DNA of 64,000 nt from Lachnospiraceae bacterium NC2008. Lineage in GTDB: Bacteria; Bacillota; Clostridia; Lachnospirales; Lachnospiraceae. The DNA lies in the NCBI GenBank assembly GCA_000687675.1, contig JHWS01000003.1, forward strand, positions 186,001 to 250,000, given 5' to 3'. Numbering within the stretch: position 1 is the stretch's first letter; the number at the start of each line of letters is the position of its first letter. The position numbers and the translations under genes were made by a program. Shown here one piece after another: positions 51,713 to 59,106 of the stretch. Below the pieces are notes generated by a model. It did not search any database, had not been told where the DNA came from, and was given only the letters and a program-made list of their open reading frames with translations.

Positions 51713-52054
51713 ATGATTCTTGTTGATAAAGCATCAGTACTCTTAGAAAATGCCGTTGCAGTGTATCTAAAACGCAAGTGCGGTGGTGAAATTTATTATT
51801 ATAAATCTACGCAAACAGGTATCGATATTGATTTTTATCTCCCGGATGAAAAATGTGCAATACAGGTTGCTTATAGTTTGGATACAGCTGAAGAAAGAGA
51901 AACCAAGAGTCTAATATCTTTTGCTAAGAAAGCAGAAGAAAAACATCGCCTTATAATTGTAACTAGTGAGGAAGAACGTATAATTTCAAAGGACGGTGTG
52001 ACAATTGAGGTAATACCTATTTTTAAATTTTTATTGGGTGTACAGAGTGCCTAG
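51713..52054 (+). pseudogene. C-terminal fragment of a DUF4143-type ATPase
   Basis: 113 residues: LLENAVAVYLKRKCGGEIYYYK, then GIDIDFYLPDEKCAIQVAYSL and VIPIFKFLLG. This matches the DUF4143 (PD-(D/E)XK-like) C-terminal part of accessory AAA ATPases. The ATPase half is absent and there is no good ribosome site at ATG 51713. It is probably the leftover of a deletion at the junction with the Rpn fragment. Confidence 0.65.
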
Positions 52055-52104
52055 GTCTTGCTTATAATATTTCTGTAGAAGGAGCGGTTAAACAGAAAAT
52101 ACAT

Positions 52105-52533
52105 CTATAACTGTCTATCAGGAATATCTTTTATATCTTTAGTCTTGTCTACAATAACAAGGTCACTAGCATATTTTATAAGAGTTTCTGCTATTTCAAA
52201 GGCATCTTTAATATCTTCATTTAATGCTACAAAACTATCAAGATACCTTGATTCTGTTTCCCATCCATAGATGGTGGATGCCATATTTCTTATTTCAGTT
52301 TGAAGTGGGATATTTATGTCTTTTCTATTCAAGATATTAATATTCGCACGTAGGTCATGGCTTTCAGCGTACTGTTCTCCGTATAGTTCAACAATTGCTT
52401 TTAAAACCATTTCAATAGACTGTTGCAAGTTGTAGCAACAATCATCTCTATACGCTTCATCCGTGTCTATCTTTAGATAGCTATTCCTGGCGTTCTCAAG
52501 CTTTACCTTTGCTCTGGCAAGCATCCTACTCAT
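52105..52533 (-). CDS. HEPN-domain protein (toxin-antitoxin partner)
   Basis: 142 residues of the HEPN type: CCYNLQQSIEMVLKAIVELYG and ESHDLRANINIL match the core. HEPN toxins usually cut RNA through an Rx4-6H motif. Here I see no such motif: RNMASTIYGW lacks the His. It may therefore be inactive or of the non-RNase HEPN group. It overlaps the upstream MNT gene by ATGA, the order antitoxin-then-toxin usual for MNT/HEPN pairs. Confidence 0.8.
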   Translation of the reverse strand: MSRMLARAKVKLENARNSYLKIDTDEAYRDDCCYNLQQSIEMVLKAIVELYGEQYAESHDLRANINILNRKDINIPLQTEIRNMASTIYGWETESRYLDSFVALNEDIKDAFEIAETLIKYASDLVIVDKTKDIKDIPDRQL

Positions 52534-53138
52534 ACTATCTGCACTCCTTTTAGGATATTCTTATATATCCTTTCTTTTGGGCTTATCCTGTCATACCAAA
52601 TAATATCAGCATTCCAGTCACAAAGTTCCTGCAACTTCTCAGATATCTCATTCTTTGTTTCTACAGTTATATAATCTTTGTTTAGCCTAACAAGAAGATC
52701 TATATCGCTGTCCTTGTTGCATTTCATGGTAACTGAGCTTCCAAAAAGCATAATACAGGCCAAACGTTTATCTCCGGCAAATGTTTGATTAATCTTTGAA
52801 ACCACAAGCTGCTTTGTTGGAAATACCCGTCTCATATCCACCTTATCAGAATTATATAGGACTTTAAAATAATACTTTTCCGACATATTATCGTGGGACT
52901 CTTTATCAACCTTATTGCTTATATCCTGAATGCATAGTGCTTTGTACAGAGAATCCATACTCATGTTAAGACAAGCTGCAATCTTATATAAGCTCTCGCT
53001 TTTGGCGTCAGCAATATCTTTCTTTCCTGTAAACAAGTTATATACAGTAGAATATGCTACACCTGAGCTTTCGCTTAACAGATGAAGATTTAAACTATAT
53101 GCTTTTAATCTTTCAAATAATTTTATATCTGTATTCAT
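52530..53138 (-). CDS. HTH-MNT nucleotidyltransferase fusion (antitoxin)
   Basis: 202 residues. The N-terminal Cro/XRE-like HTH (about 5-75) has SGVAYSTVYNLFTGKKDI. The C-terminal minimal nucleotidyltransferase (about 105-200) has MLFGSSVTMKCNKDSDIDLLV, the GSx(n)DxD signature, and a later NADIIWYD carrying the third acid. MNT antitoxins can AMPylate HEPN toxins. The fused HTH would let it repress its own operon. A perfect 22-bp palindrome lies eight bases upstream of the start codon. Confidence 0.88.
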   Translation of the reverse strand: MNTDIKLFERLKAYSLNLHLLSESSGVAYSTVYNLFTGKKDIADAKSESLYKIAACLNMSMDSLYKALCIQDISNKVDKESHDNMSEKYYFKVLYNSDKVDMRRVFPTKQLVVSKINQTFAGDKRLACIMLFGSSVTMKCNKDSDIDLLVRLNKDYITVETKNEISEKLQELCDWNADIIWYDRISPKERIYKNILKGVQIV

Positions 53139-53145
53139 ATTTATA

Positions 53146-53167
53146 TTTTATCGCAATTGCGATAAAA
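53146..53167 (-). promoter_or_regulatory. 22-bp perfect palindrome, operator of the MNT/HEPN operon
   Basis: Arms TTTTATCGCAA and TTGCGATAAAA meet without spacer. A further half-site TTGCAA and GTCGCAA lie just beyond (53168-53185). Immediately upstream of the MNT start on the minus strand, and most simply read as the binding site of the fused HTH. Confidence 0.75.
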
Positions 53168-53345
53168 TTGCAAAAAGAGTCGCAATGAATTTATGTGAAC
53201 TATGGCATAGGTTCAATTTTGAACTTATTTTTGGAGTGGAAGAAATAATAGAGTTATGAAAATGCTGCATTTTTGAACGAACGGGGATTTGCGTTATACC
53301 TGTAATAGGAAGGCGGTTTATTGCATGAAAATATGATTATACCCG

Positions 53346-53379
53346 TTATACCCTTTTAGTGATTTGAAAAAGGGTATAA
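53346..53379 (+). promoter_or_regulatory. Inverted repeat overlapping a putative -10
   Basis: Perfect 12-bp arms TTATACCCTTTT (53346-53357) and AAAAGGGTATAA (53368-53379). The right arm ends in TATAAT (53375-53380), a good -10, suggesting a regulated promoter for the AAA gene. An extra TTATACCC half lies just upstream. Confidence 0.6.
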
Positions 53380-53410
53380 TAGATTATGGAAACATCCTTT
53401 TCTTGACCAA

Positions 53411-53488
53411 AGTTATAACAAGTTATAAAATAATTATAAAGTTATAACAAGTTATAAAAAATAATAAAAGTTATAACAAGTTATAAAA
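53411..53488 (+). repeat. Three 29-bp-spaced repeats before the AAA gene
   Basis: AGTTATAACAAGTTATAAAA occurs at 53411-53430, 53440-53459 and 53469-53488, exactly 29 bases apart. Each copy itself contains AGTTATAA twice, ten bases apart (one helical turn). They lie between the putative promoter and the ribosome site AAGAGGAAG, so they are transcribed. Repressor binding in the early transcribed region, or an iteron-like array, is possible. Confidence 0.75.
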
Positions 53489-53506
53489 AATCAAGAGGAA
53501 GAAACT

Positions 53507-54595
53507 ATGTCAGTAAACTTTACAAAAGAAGAAAATCCATATACATTGCAGTTCAGTTATATACCACCTCAATATATTTCTCGTGAGCAGTTAACAAACG
53601 AGATAATTATGGATATTACTAAGAAAATTCCAACATTTAGAGGGTATTTTCTTACTGGTGTAAGAGGTTCTGGTAAGACTGTTATGATGACAGAAATCTC
53701 TAAAAAAATTGAGGAAAGAAAAGAATGGATTGTAGTTGATATCGAAAATCCAGAAACTAACATTTTAGATTCTTTGGCCAGAAACCTATATAGAATTCCA
53801 AAGTTAAAAAAGCTGTTTGTTAATGCAAAGATGGATTTTTCTGCATTAGGAATCGGTATATCTATAGAGAAACCTGAGATGATAGCATCAAACGAATATG
53901 ATGTTATAGATATGATGTTAAAGACGCTGAAAAAAGAGGGCAAGAGACTTCTTGTAACTATAGATGAGGTGACACACTGCAGAGAAATATCGGATTTTTC
54001 ACATTCATTATCTGCATACGCAAGAGCTGGTTATGATATATATGTTCTTATGACTGGACTTAAAGAGAATATAATGGCTATTAAGAATGATAAGTCATTA
54101 ACTTTTTTATATCGTGCTAAGGAAAAGGTGTTAGAGCCGCTAAATACAACGGCTATCATAGCGGATTATGCACAGGTTTTCGGCGTTAATAACGATTTTG
54201 CAAGAGACATGGCTTGGTTAACGAAAGGGTATTCATTTGCATTTCAGGTTTTAGGTTATTTATATTGGAATGCTTTGTGCGAAAGTAAGGGTAAAAGTGT
54301 AGAATTACAAAATCTATATTTTAAGTATGATCAATGTCTTGCTGAATTTGTGTATGACAAGATATGGTCTGAAACCACAGGAACAGAAAAGAGGGTGCTA
54401 GAAGCAATAGCAAAATCAGATAGTAGTCAGGTTCAAGATATAAGAAAAATAATTAATATGGAATCATCAAAATTTAGTGTTTATAGAAGTCGTTTAATGG
54501 ATAAGGGACTTATATTTAGTAATGATTATGGAAGGATATCATTATCCCTTCCAAGATTCGCGGAATATATCCTTACCAAGAATAATGAGATGTGA
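53507..54595 (+). CDS. AAA-type ATP-binding protein
   Basis: 362 residues. Walker A is GVRGSGKTVMM (about 47-57), Walker B RLLVTIDEVTH with sensor region VLMTGLKENI. The C-terminal winged helix (about 290-355) has KSDSSQVQDIRKII and SKFSVYRSRLMDKGLI. The layout is like accessory ATPases of the archaeal-ATPase/STAND-like group found near toxin-antitoxin and mobile genes, but without the DUF4143 part. Role unknown. The gene is preceded by a palindromic promoter and three 29-bp repeats, so it is tightly regulated. Confidence 0.85.
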   Translation: MSVNFTKEENPYTLQFSYIPPQYISREQLTNEIIMDITKKIPTFRGYFLTGVRGSGKTVMMTEISKKIEERKEWIVVDIENPETNILDSLARNLYRIPKLKKLFVNAKMDFSALGIGISIEKPEMIASNEYDVIDMMLKTLKKEGKRLLVTIDEVTHCREISDFSHSLSAYARAGYDIYVLMTGLKENIMAIKNDKSLTFLYRAKEKVLEPLNTTAIIADYAQVFGVNNDFARDMAWLTKGYSFAFQVLGYLYWNALCESKGKSVELQNLYFKYDQCLAEFVYDKIWSETTGTEKRVLEAIAKSDSSQVQDIRKIINMESSKFSVYRSRLMDKGLIFSNDYGRISLSLPRFAEYILTKNNEM

Positions 54596-54619
54596 TTGAA
54601 ATATTAGGCGCTTATAGAA

Positions 54620-55819
54620 TTACATCACCATATACATCCCATACAAAGCGGCTAAGAATACAATATTATAGATAGTAAACTTTAGCAGATAATGGTCTTT
54701 AAGGTCATTATCTGTTTTATATTTACCGTAGAATCTGTAGGTGATGAGGCTGGCCATAGAGGCGATGATGGTGCCAAGACCGCCTAGGTTGGTGCCGATG
54801 ATAAGGGCTTCGCCGTTATCTGTAAATGTTGATAGAAGCATGGCAGCAGGTACGTTACTGATTATCTGCGATGCACCTACGGCTGTAAGAACTGGCTTGG
54901 CATCTAAGATATGGCACATAGCATCTGTAACTTCTTTGATTCTTCCAAGATTTCCTGTAAGGATAAAGAAGAATACGAATGTAACAAGAAGGGAGTAATC
55001 AACTCCTTTGTATGCCTTGAAATCCAGTGTTAAAACTATAACTGCGGTAATAACGAATGTAATCTTGTAATCTATAACATGTCCAACTGTAAGAAGAGAT
55101 ACAGTAAATAAGGAAATATAAATTAAAAACTTAATCATCTTCCAAGGACCAAAATGTTCATGATGTGAACTATTAACTTCACCACCTGCTGATTCAGGTG
55201 AAACATCTTCATTATTATCTGAAACTATATCAGAGCACTCACTTAAACTGATATCAGTAGCTTTTTTCCCTCTACAAAAAACAAATACACATGCAATAAG
55301 TAAGAATAAAGACAAGCCAGAATATGGCAGCATTAATAAAATAAAGTCCATAAGTGAATATTCATACTTAGAATAAAGGTAAAGATTCTGCGGATTTCCA
55401 AGTGGTGTAAGCATACTACCCAGGTTTGCTGATATAGTCATAAGAACCATAGTAGTAGCAGTAACTCTCTTATTATCAAAGTTAACAAGCACCATAAGAG
55501 CAAATGGAACCATAGTAACTAAAGTAACATCATTAGTAAGGAACATACTCATAAAGAATGAGATTATAGTAAACAGAAGGGATATATTAGTAAGCGAGTG
55601 GAACCTTGCCAGTAAGAATCTTGTAAGCATATCAAATACACCAAGTCTAACAAGGCAAGATACTATAAGCATCAGGCAAAATAGTATAGAAAGTACCTTC
55701 AGATTAATATAGCCAGGGTATTTGCTGTCTGGTAAAACAAAGAAGCATGAAATAACAGCGAGAATCCCAGCTATAACAAGTACAGTATTATGTTTTATAA
55801 AACTTATAATTTTGCTCAT
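54620..55819 (-). CDS. SLC13/ArsB-type ion permease
   Basis: About 399 residues from ATG 55819 (the frame is open to a TTG at 55870). About ten membrane helices. The two halves carry FLTNDVTLVTMVPFALMV with later LGSMLTPLGNPQNLYLY, and AVGASQIISNVPAAMLLSTF with LGGLGTIIASMAS. These are the re-entrant signatures of the ion transporter superfamily (citrate, arsenite, dicarboxylate). A Ser/Glu/His-rich cytosolic loop lies at about 185-225. Substrate not assignable. Confidence 0.85.
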   Translation of the reverse strand: MSKIISFIKHNTVLVIAGILAVISCFFVLPDSKYPGYINLKVLSILFCLMLIVSCLVRLGVFDMLTRFLLARFHSLTNISLLFTIISFFMSMFLTNDVTLVTMVPFALMVLVNFDNKRVTATTMVLMTISANLGSMLTPLGNPQNLYLYSKYEYSLMDFILLMLPYSGLSLFLLIACVFVFCRGKKATDISLSECSDIVSDNNEDVSPESAGGEVNSSHHEHFGPWKMIKFLIYISLFTVSLLTVGHVIDYKITFVITAVIVLTLDFKAYKGVDYSLLVTFVFFFILTGNLGRIKEVTDAMCHILDAKPVLTAVGASQIISNVPAAMLLSTFTDNGEALIIGTNLGGLGTIIASMASLITYRFYGKYKTDNDLKDHYLLKFTIYNIVFLAALYGMYMVM

Positions 55820-55954
55820 AAGGAAGATAGTATACTTGGAAAATGAAAAAATCAACAGTGGATTTAACAAATTGCAATACTTGTATGCAGTATTTTTTTG
55901 GGGTATTATTTAATAGGCGTATAATATGTCGATGAAGAAGTATAAGAGAATATT

Positions 55955-57946
55955 ATGGAAGAGAAGCAGACAAAAAAGAAAAAGTATAGAATAGGTCTGG
56001 TAATTGGTAGTGTAGATGAAGAGTTTTCTAACCAGATCTGCAAAGGGGCTATGCGTGCCAGCGAACTTCTTGGGGATGACTTATTCATTATTCCTATGAA
56101 ATACCTGAATATAAAGTATTATGACCCAACTCAGGATATTCAGTGGGAGTATCAGTATAACTATCTGGCTGCTTATGCTCAGCAGGCTGACCTTGATTTG
56201 GTTATTATGTCATTTGCTACAGTAGCATGTTTAGGTACACCACATCAGAATGCATACCTTATTAATAACTTTGGTGATACACCTATTTTCATGGTTGCGT
56301 CTGAGGATGAGAATTACTCATCAGTTAGCTATGACAATAAGAGCGGTTTTATCGAGGGTATTGAATATCTTATAAAGGAAAGAAATCGCAAACATCTTTG
56401 CCTTTTATCAGGACCAAAATCCAATAGCGATGCTATCGAGAGATATAACGTCTTTATGGATGTTATGAAGAAGCATAATATGACAGCAGATGACTCTGTA
56501 GTAGCATATGGATATTTTAATGAAGACTGCGAGGATGAGGTTGAAGATCTTCTTATTAGAAATCCTCAGGCAGATGCCATAGTATGTGCCAATGACCTTA
56601 TGGCAAGAACTGTATACAAGGTTCTTAAGAAGTACAACTTCGTTATAGGCGAAGATATATGCGTTATGGGTTTTGATAATATGGAGGATTCGGATATCCA
56701 GGAACCACCACTTGCTTCAGTAAGCGCTCAGGCTTCTTCACTTGGTTATCGAGCATTTATCGAGGCTCACAGACTTCTAAAGGAATACGGAAGAGAGAAC
56801 TATCCAGTAGTTCACTATATGGAGAAAACTTCCTTTATTAACAGACAGTCTGCCAGTGGCAGATATGAGCCAGTTAAGCAGCTTCATGATGACGATAAGA
56901 AGTATTTCAGACATAAGATAGTTAATATGGAATCTCTTGACCATAAGATGAATATCTTAGCCAGAGATATGCTTATGCTTGAAAGTTCTTCTGACCAGAC
57001 TTATGGAAGCTTCCTTAAAGCCCTGGTTCCAGTAGAAGAGATAGAAGACTGTTATCTCTTTACATTTAACAAGCCAATTATATACCATGCTAATGAAGAC
57101 TGGTCTACACTTCCAGACTCTATCTACCTTAGAGCATATAAGCATGGAAAGAATGTTATAGAAGTTCCAAGCAACAAGCAGATAGTTAAGATTAAAGATA
57201 TATTCTCAGGAAGATATCTTCGCGAAGAGCCTAAGAACTATGTTCTTGTAGATATATTCTGTAGAGAGTACCAGTACGGCGTTATGCTTTGTACAGTACC
57301 ATACGAGCTCTTCCACTATGTAGAGAATCTTGGTTATCAGCTTAGTATTGGACTTAAGATTAAGGAACTCTTCGGTTCTAAGGAGAAACTTCTTGAAGAG
57401 CGTGATGATATGTTATACATCCTTGAGAAGGAGAATAACTATCTTGGTAGCCTATCGTTCTATGATGAGCTTACAGGTATCTTCAATAGAAGAGGTCTTA
57501 ACAACCAGATGATGAAGTACCTTGATGATGGCGATTGTATCGGCAAGAGAATGGTACTTATTATGGCTGACCTTAACTTCCTTAAGGAGATTAATGATAA
57601 GTTTGGCCATGATGAAGGTGATTATGCTCTTAAGAATGCTGCAGAAGCTGTATCTAGCTCAGTGTCTGAGAATGGTGTTGCCTGCCGAATCGGTGGAGAT
57701 GAATTTGTTGGTTTATCATTCCTAGATGATGAGGAACACCTTACCGAGATAAAGAGAAGAATTAAGAAGTACCTTAGAGATTTTAATAAGACTTCTACAA
57801 AACCTTATGAAGTAAAACTATCTGTAGGATGTGCAGAGTTTATCTTAGACAGAGATGTAGATATAAGTGAGATTATGACAAAAGCTGACCAGAAGCTTTA
57901 TGAAGATAAGAGACGTAAGGGAGCATTTGTCATTAGAGATATATAA
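55955..57946 (+). CDS. Soluble LacI-type sensor fused to GGDEF (diguanylate cyclase)
   Basis: 663 residues. Residues about 10-300 are a periplasmic-binding-protein/LacI-like sensor domain (IGLVIGSVDEEFSNQICKGA, then DAIVCANDLMARTVYKVLKK and ICVMGFDNMEDSD). There is no signal peptide and no HTH, so it should sense a cytosolic ligand. A linker domain (about 330-490) leads to GGDEF (about 500-663): YDELTGIFNRRGL, ADLNFLKEINDKFGHDEGD and RIGGDEFVGL, all active-site residues present. It should make c-di-GMP in response to a small molecule. No I-site RxxD seen. Confidence 0.9.
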   Translation: MEEKQTKKKKYRIGLVIGSVDEEFSNQICKGAMRASELLGDDLFIIPMKYLNIKYYDPTQDIQWEYQYNYLAAYAQQADLDLVIMSFATVACLGTPHQNAYLINNFGDTPIFMVASEDENYSSVSYDNKSGFIEGIEYLIKERNRKHLCLLSGPKSNSDAIERYNVFMDVMKKHNMTADDSVVAYGYFNEDCEDEVEDLLIRNPQADAIVCANDLMARTVYKVLKKYNFVIGEDICVMGFDNMEDSDIQEPPLASVSAQASSLGYRAFIEAHRLLKEYGRENYPVVHYMEKTSFINRQSASGRYEPVKQLHDDDKKYFRHKIVNMESLDHKMNILARDMLMLESSSDQTYGSFLKALVPVEEIEDCYLFTFNKPIIYHANEDWSTLPDSIYLRAYKHGKNVIEVPSNKQIVKIKDIFSGRYLREEPKNYVLVDIFCREYQYGVMLCTVPYELFHYVENLGYQLSIGLKIKELFGSKEKLLEERDDMLYILEKENNYLGSLSFYDELTGIFNRRGLNNQMMKYLDDGDCIGKRMVLIMADLNFLKEINDKFGHDEGDYALKNAAEAVSSSVSENGVACRIGGDEFVGLSFLDDEEHLTEIKRRIKKYLRDFNKTSTKPYEVKLSVGCAEFILDRDVDISEIMTKADQKLYEDKRRKGAFVIRDI

Positions 57947-57956
57947 AGGAGATAAT

Positions 57957-58068
57957 AAATTCTCCCCTCACCCAGAGGGGCTCGGATTTTGCTCCGCAAA
58001 ATTAAAGGAGATAAATTCTCCCCTCGCCCAGAGGGGCTCGGATTTTGCTCCGCAAAATTAAAGGAGAA
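57957..58068 (+). repeat. 56-bp tandem duplication carrying a ribosome site
   Basis: Two near-identical 56-bp units (57957-58012 and 58013-58068) differ at an A/G in the first hairpin and at the last base. Each contains CCCCTC-CCCA-GAGGGG and ATTTTG-CTC-CGCAAAAT hairpins and ends in AAAGGAGA. The second unit provides the ribosome site of the cyclophilin gene. Similar hairpin-rich repeats in other bacteria are dispersed REP-like elements. Confidence 0.85.
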
Positions 58069-58073
58069 TTGAT

Positions 58074-58595
58074 ATGTCACAGAATCCAATAGTTACTATT
58101 ACAATGGAAGACGGAGGAGTTGTTAAGGCAGAGCTTTATCCAGAGATAGCTCCTAACACAGTAAACAACTTTATTAGTCTTATTAACCATAACTTCTATG
58201 ATGGACTTATATTCCACAGAGTTATCAAGGGCTTTATGATTCAGGGTGGAGATCCTGAAGGAACAGGTATGGGCGGCCCAGGTTATTCTATAGATGGTGA
58301 GTTTTCAAACAACGGTTTCAAGAATGACCTTAAGCATGAGCCGGGTGTACTTTCCATGGCAAGATCATTTATGCCTAACTCAGCAGGAAGCCAGTTCTTC
58401 ATCATGCATAAGAAGTATCCTTCACTTGATGGTGAGTACGCAGCATTTGGACAGGTTACAGAAGGTATGGATGTGATTGATGCTATCGCTGAGACAGATA
58501 CAGATCGTAACGACAGACCTCTCAAGGACCAGAAGATTAAGGCTATGACAGTAGAGACATTTGGTGTGGATTATCCAGAGCCAAAAAAGCACTAG
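58074..58595 (+). CDS. Peptidyl-prolyl cis-trans isomerase (cyclophilin type)
   Basis: 173 residues. Cyclophilin core: FHRVIKGFMIQGGDP (catalytic Arg), GVLSMARSFMPNSAGSQFFI and YAAFGQVTEGMDVIDAI. No signal peptide, so cytosolic. AAAGGAG at 58060-58066, seven bases upstream, comes from the tandem repeat. The NUDIX gene follows 12 bases later in an operon. Confidence 0.95.
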   Translation: MSQNPIVTITMEDGGVVKAELYPEIAPNTVNNFISLINHNFYDGLIFHRVIKGFMIQGGDPEGTGMGGPGYSIDGEFSNNGFKNDLKHEPGVLSMARSFMPNSAGSQFFIMHKKYPSLDGEYAAFGQVTEGMDVIDAIAETDTDRNDRPLKDQKIKAMTVETFGVDYPEPKKH

Positions 58596-58607
58596 GAGAG
58601 GACTAGA

Positions 58608-59105
58608 ATGGAATACTGGGATATATATGATGCCGATAAGAAGGTTACCGGCAGAACTATGAAGAAGAATGACTGGATACTTCAGGATGGTGAGTACCAC
58701 CTTACTGTACTTGGAGTAGTTCAGGATATGCAGGGAAGATATCTTATTACAAAGCGTGTTATGACTAAGGCATGGGCACCAGGTTGGTGGGAAGTGTCTG
58801 GTGGCGCTTGTCAGGCAGGAGAGTCTTCTATAGAAGCTGCAAGAAGAGAAGTTATGGAAGAAACTGGACTGGATACAGCAGGTAAGGGAGAGTATCTCTT
58901 TACTTATAAGCGTGAGAATCCAGGTAAGGGCGACAACTATTTTGTTGATGTCTATAGATTCCAGATGGACTTTAAAGAAAGTGATATCAAGATTCAGGAA
59001 GAGGAAGCAGGAGGTTACAAGCTTGTAACTCTTAAGGAACTTCAGGATATTGCTGCTGAAGGAACATTCTTACACTACGATAGTATTAAGGAAGCGTTTA
59101 TCTAA
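58608..59105 (+). CDS. NUDIX hydrolase
   Basis: 165 residues. The Nudix box is GGACQAGESSIEAARREVMEETGL in order G-x5-E-x7-REVMEETG (about residues 63-86), all metal ligands present. The N-terminal WDIYDADKKVTGRTM and HLTVLGVVQDMQGRYLITKR resemble the isopentenyl-diphosphate-isomerase-like branch common in Clostridia. The substrate is a nucleotide diphosphate derivative, not assignable. RBS AGGAGAGGA. Confidence 0.92.
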   Translation: MEYWDIYDADKKVTGRTMKKNDWILQDGEYHLTVLGVVQDMQGRYLITKRVMTKAWAPGWWEVSGGACQAGESSIEAARREVMEETGLDTAGKGEYLFTYKRENPGKGDNYFVDVYRFQMDFKESDIKIQEEEAGGYKLVTLKELQDIAAEGTFLHYDSIKEAFI

Positions 59106-59106
59106 G

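Noticed and set aside
53411-53488. CRISPR array
   Set aside because: Only three AT-rich copies with about 9-base gaps and no cas genes; the layout fits a protein-binding array.
57898-58089. A minus-strand ORF across the 56-bp duplication with PLGEGR-type residues
   Set aside because: This peptide pattern is the usual translation of REP-like repeats in many genomes, not a gene.
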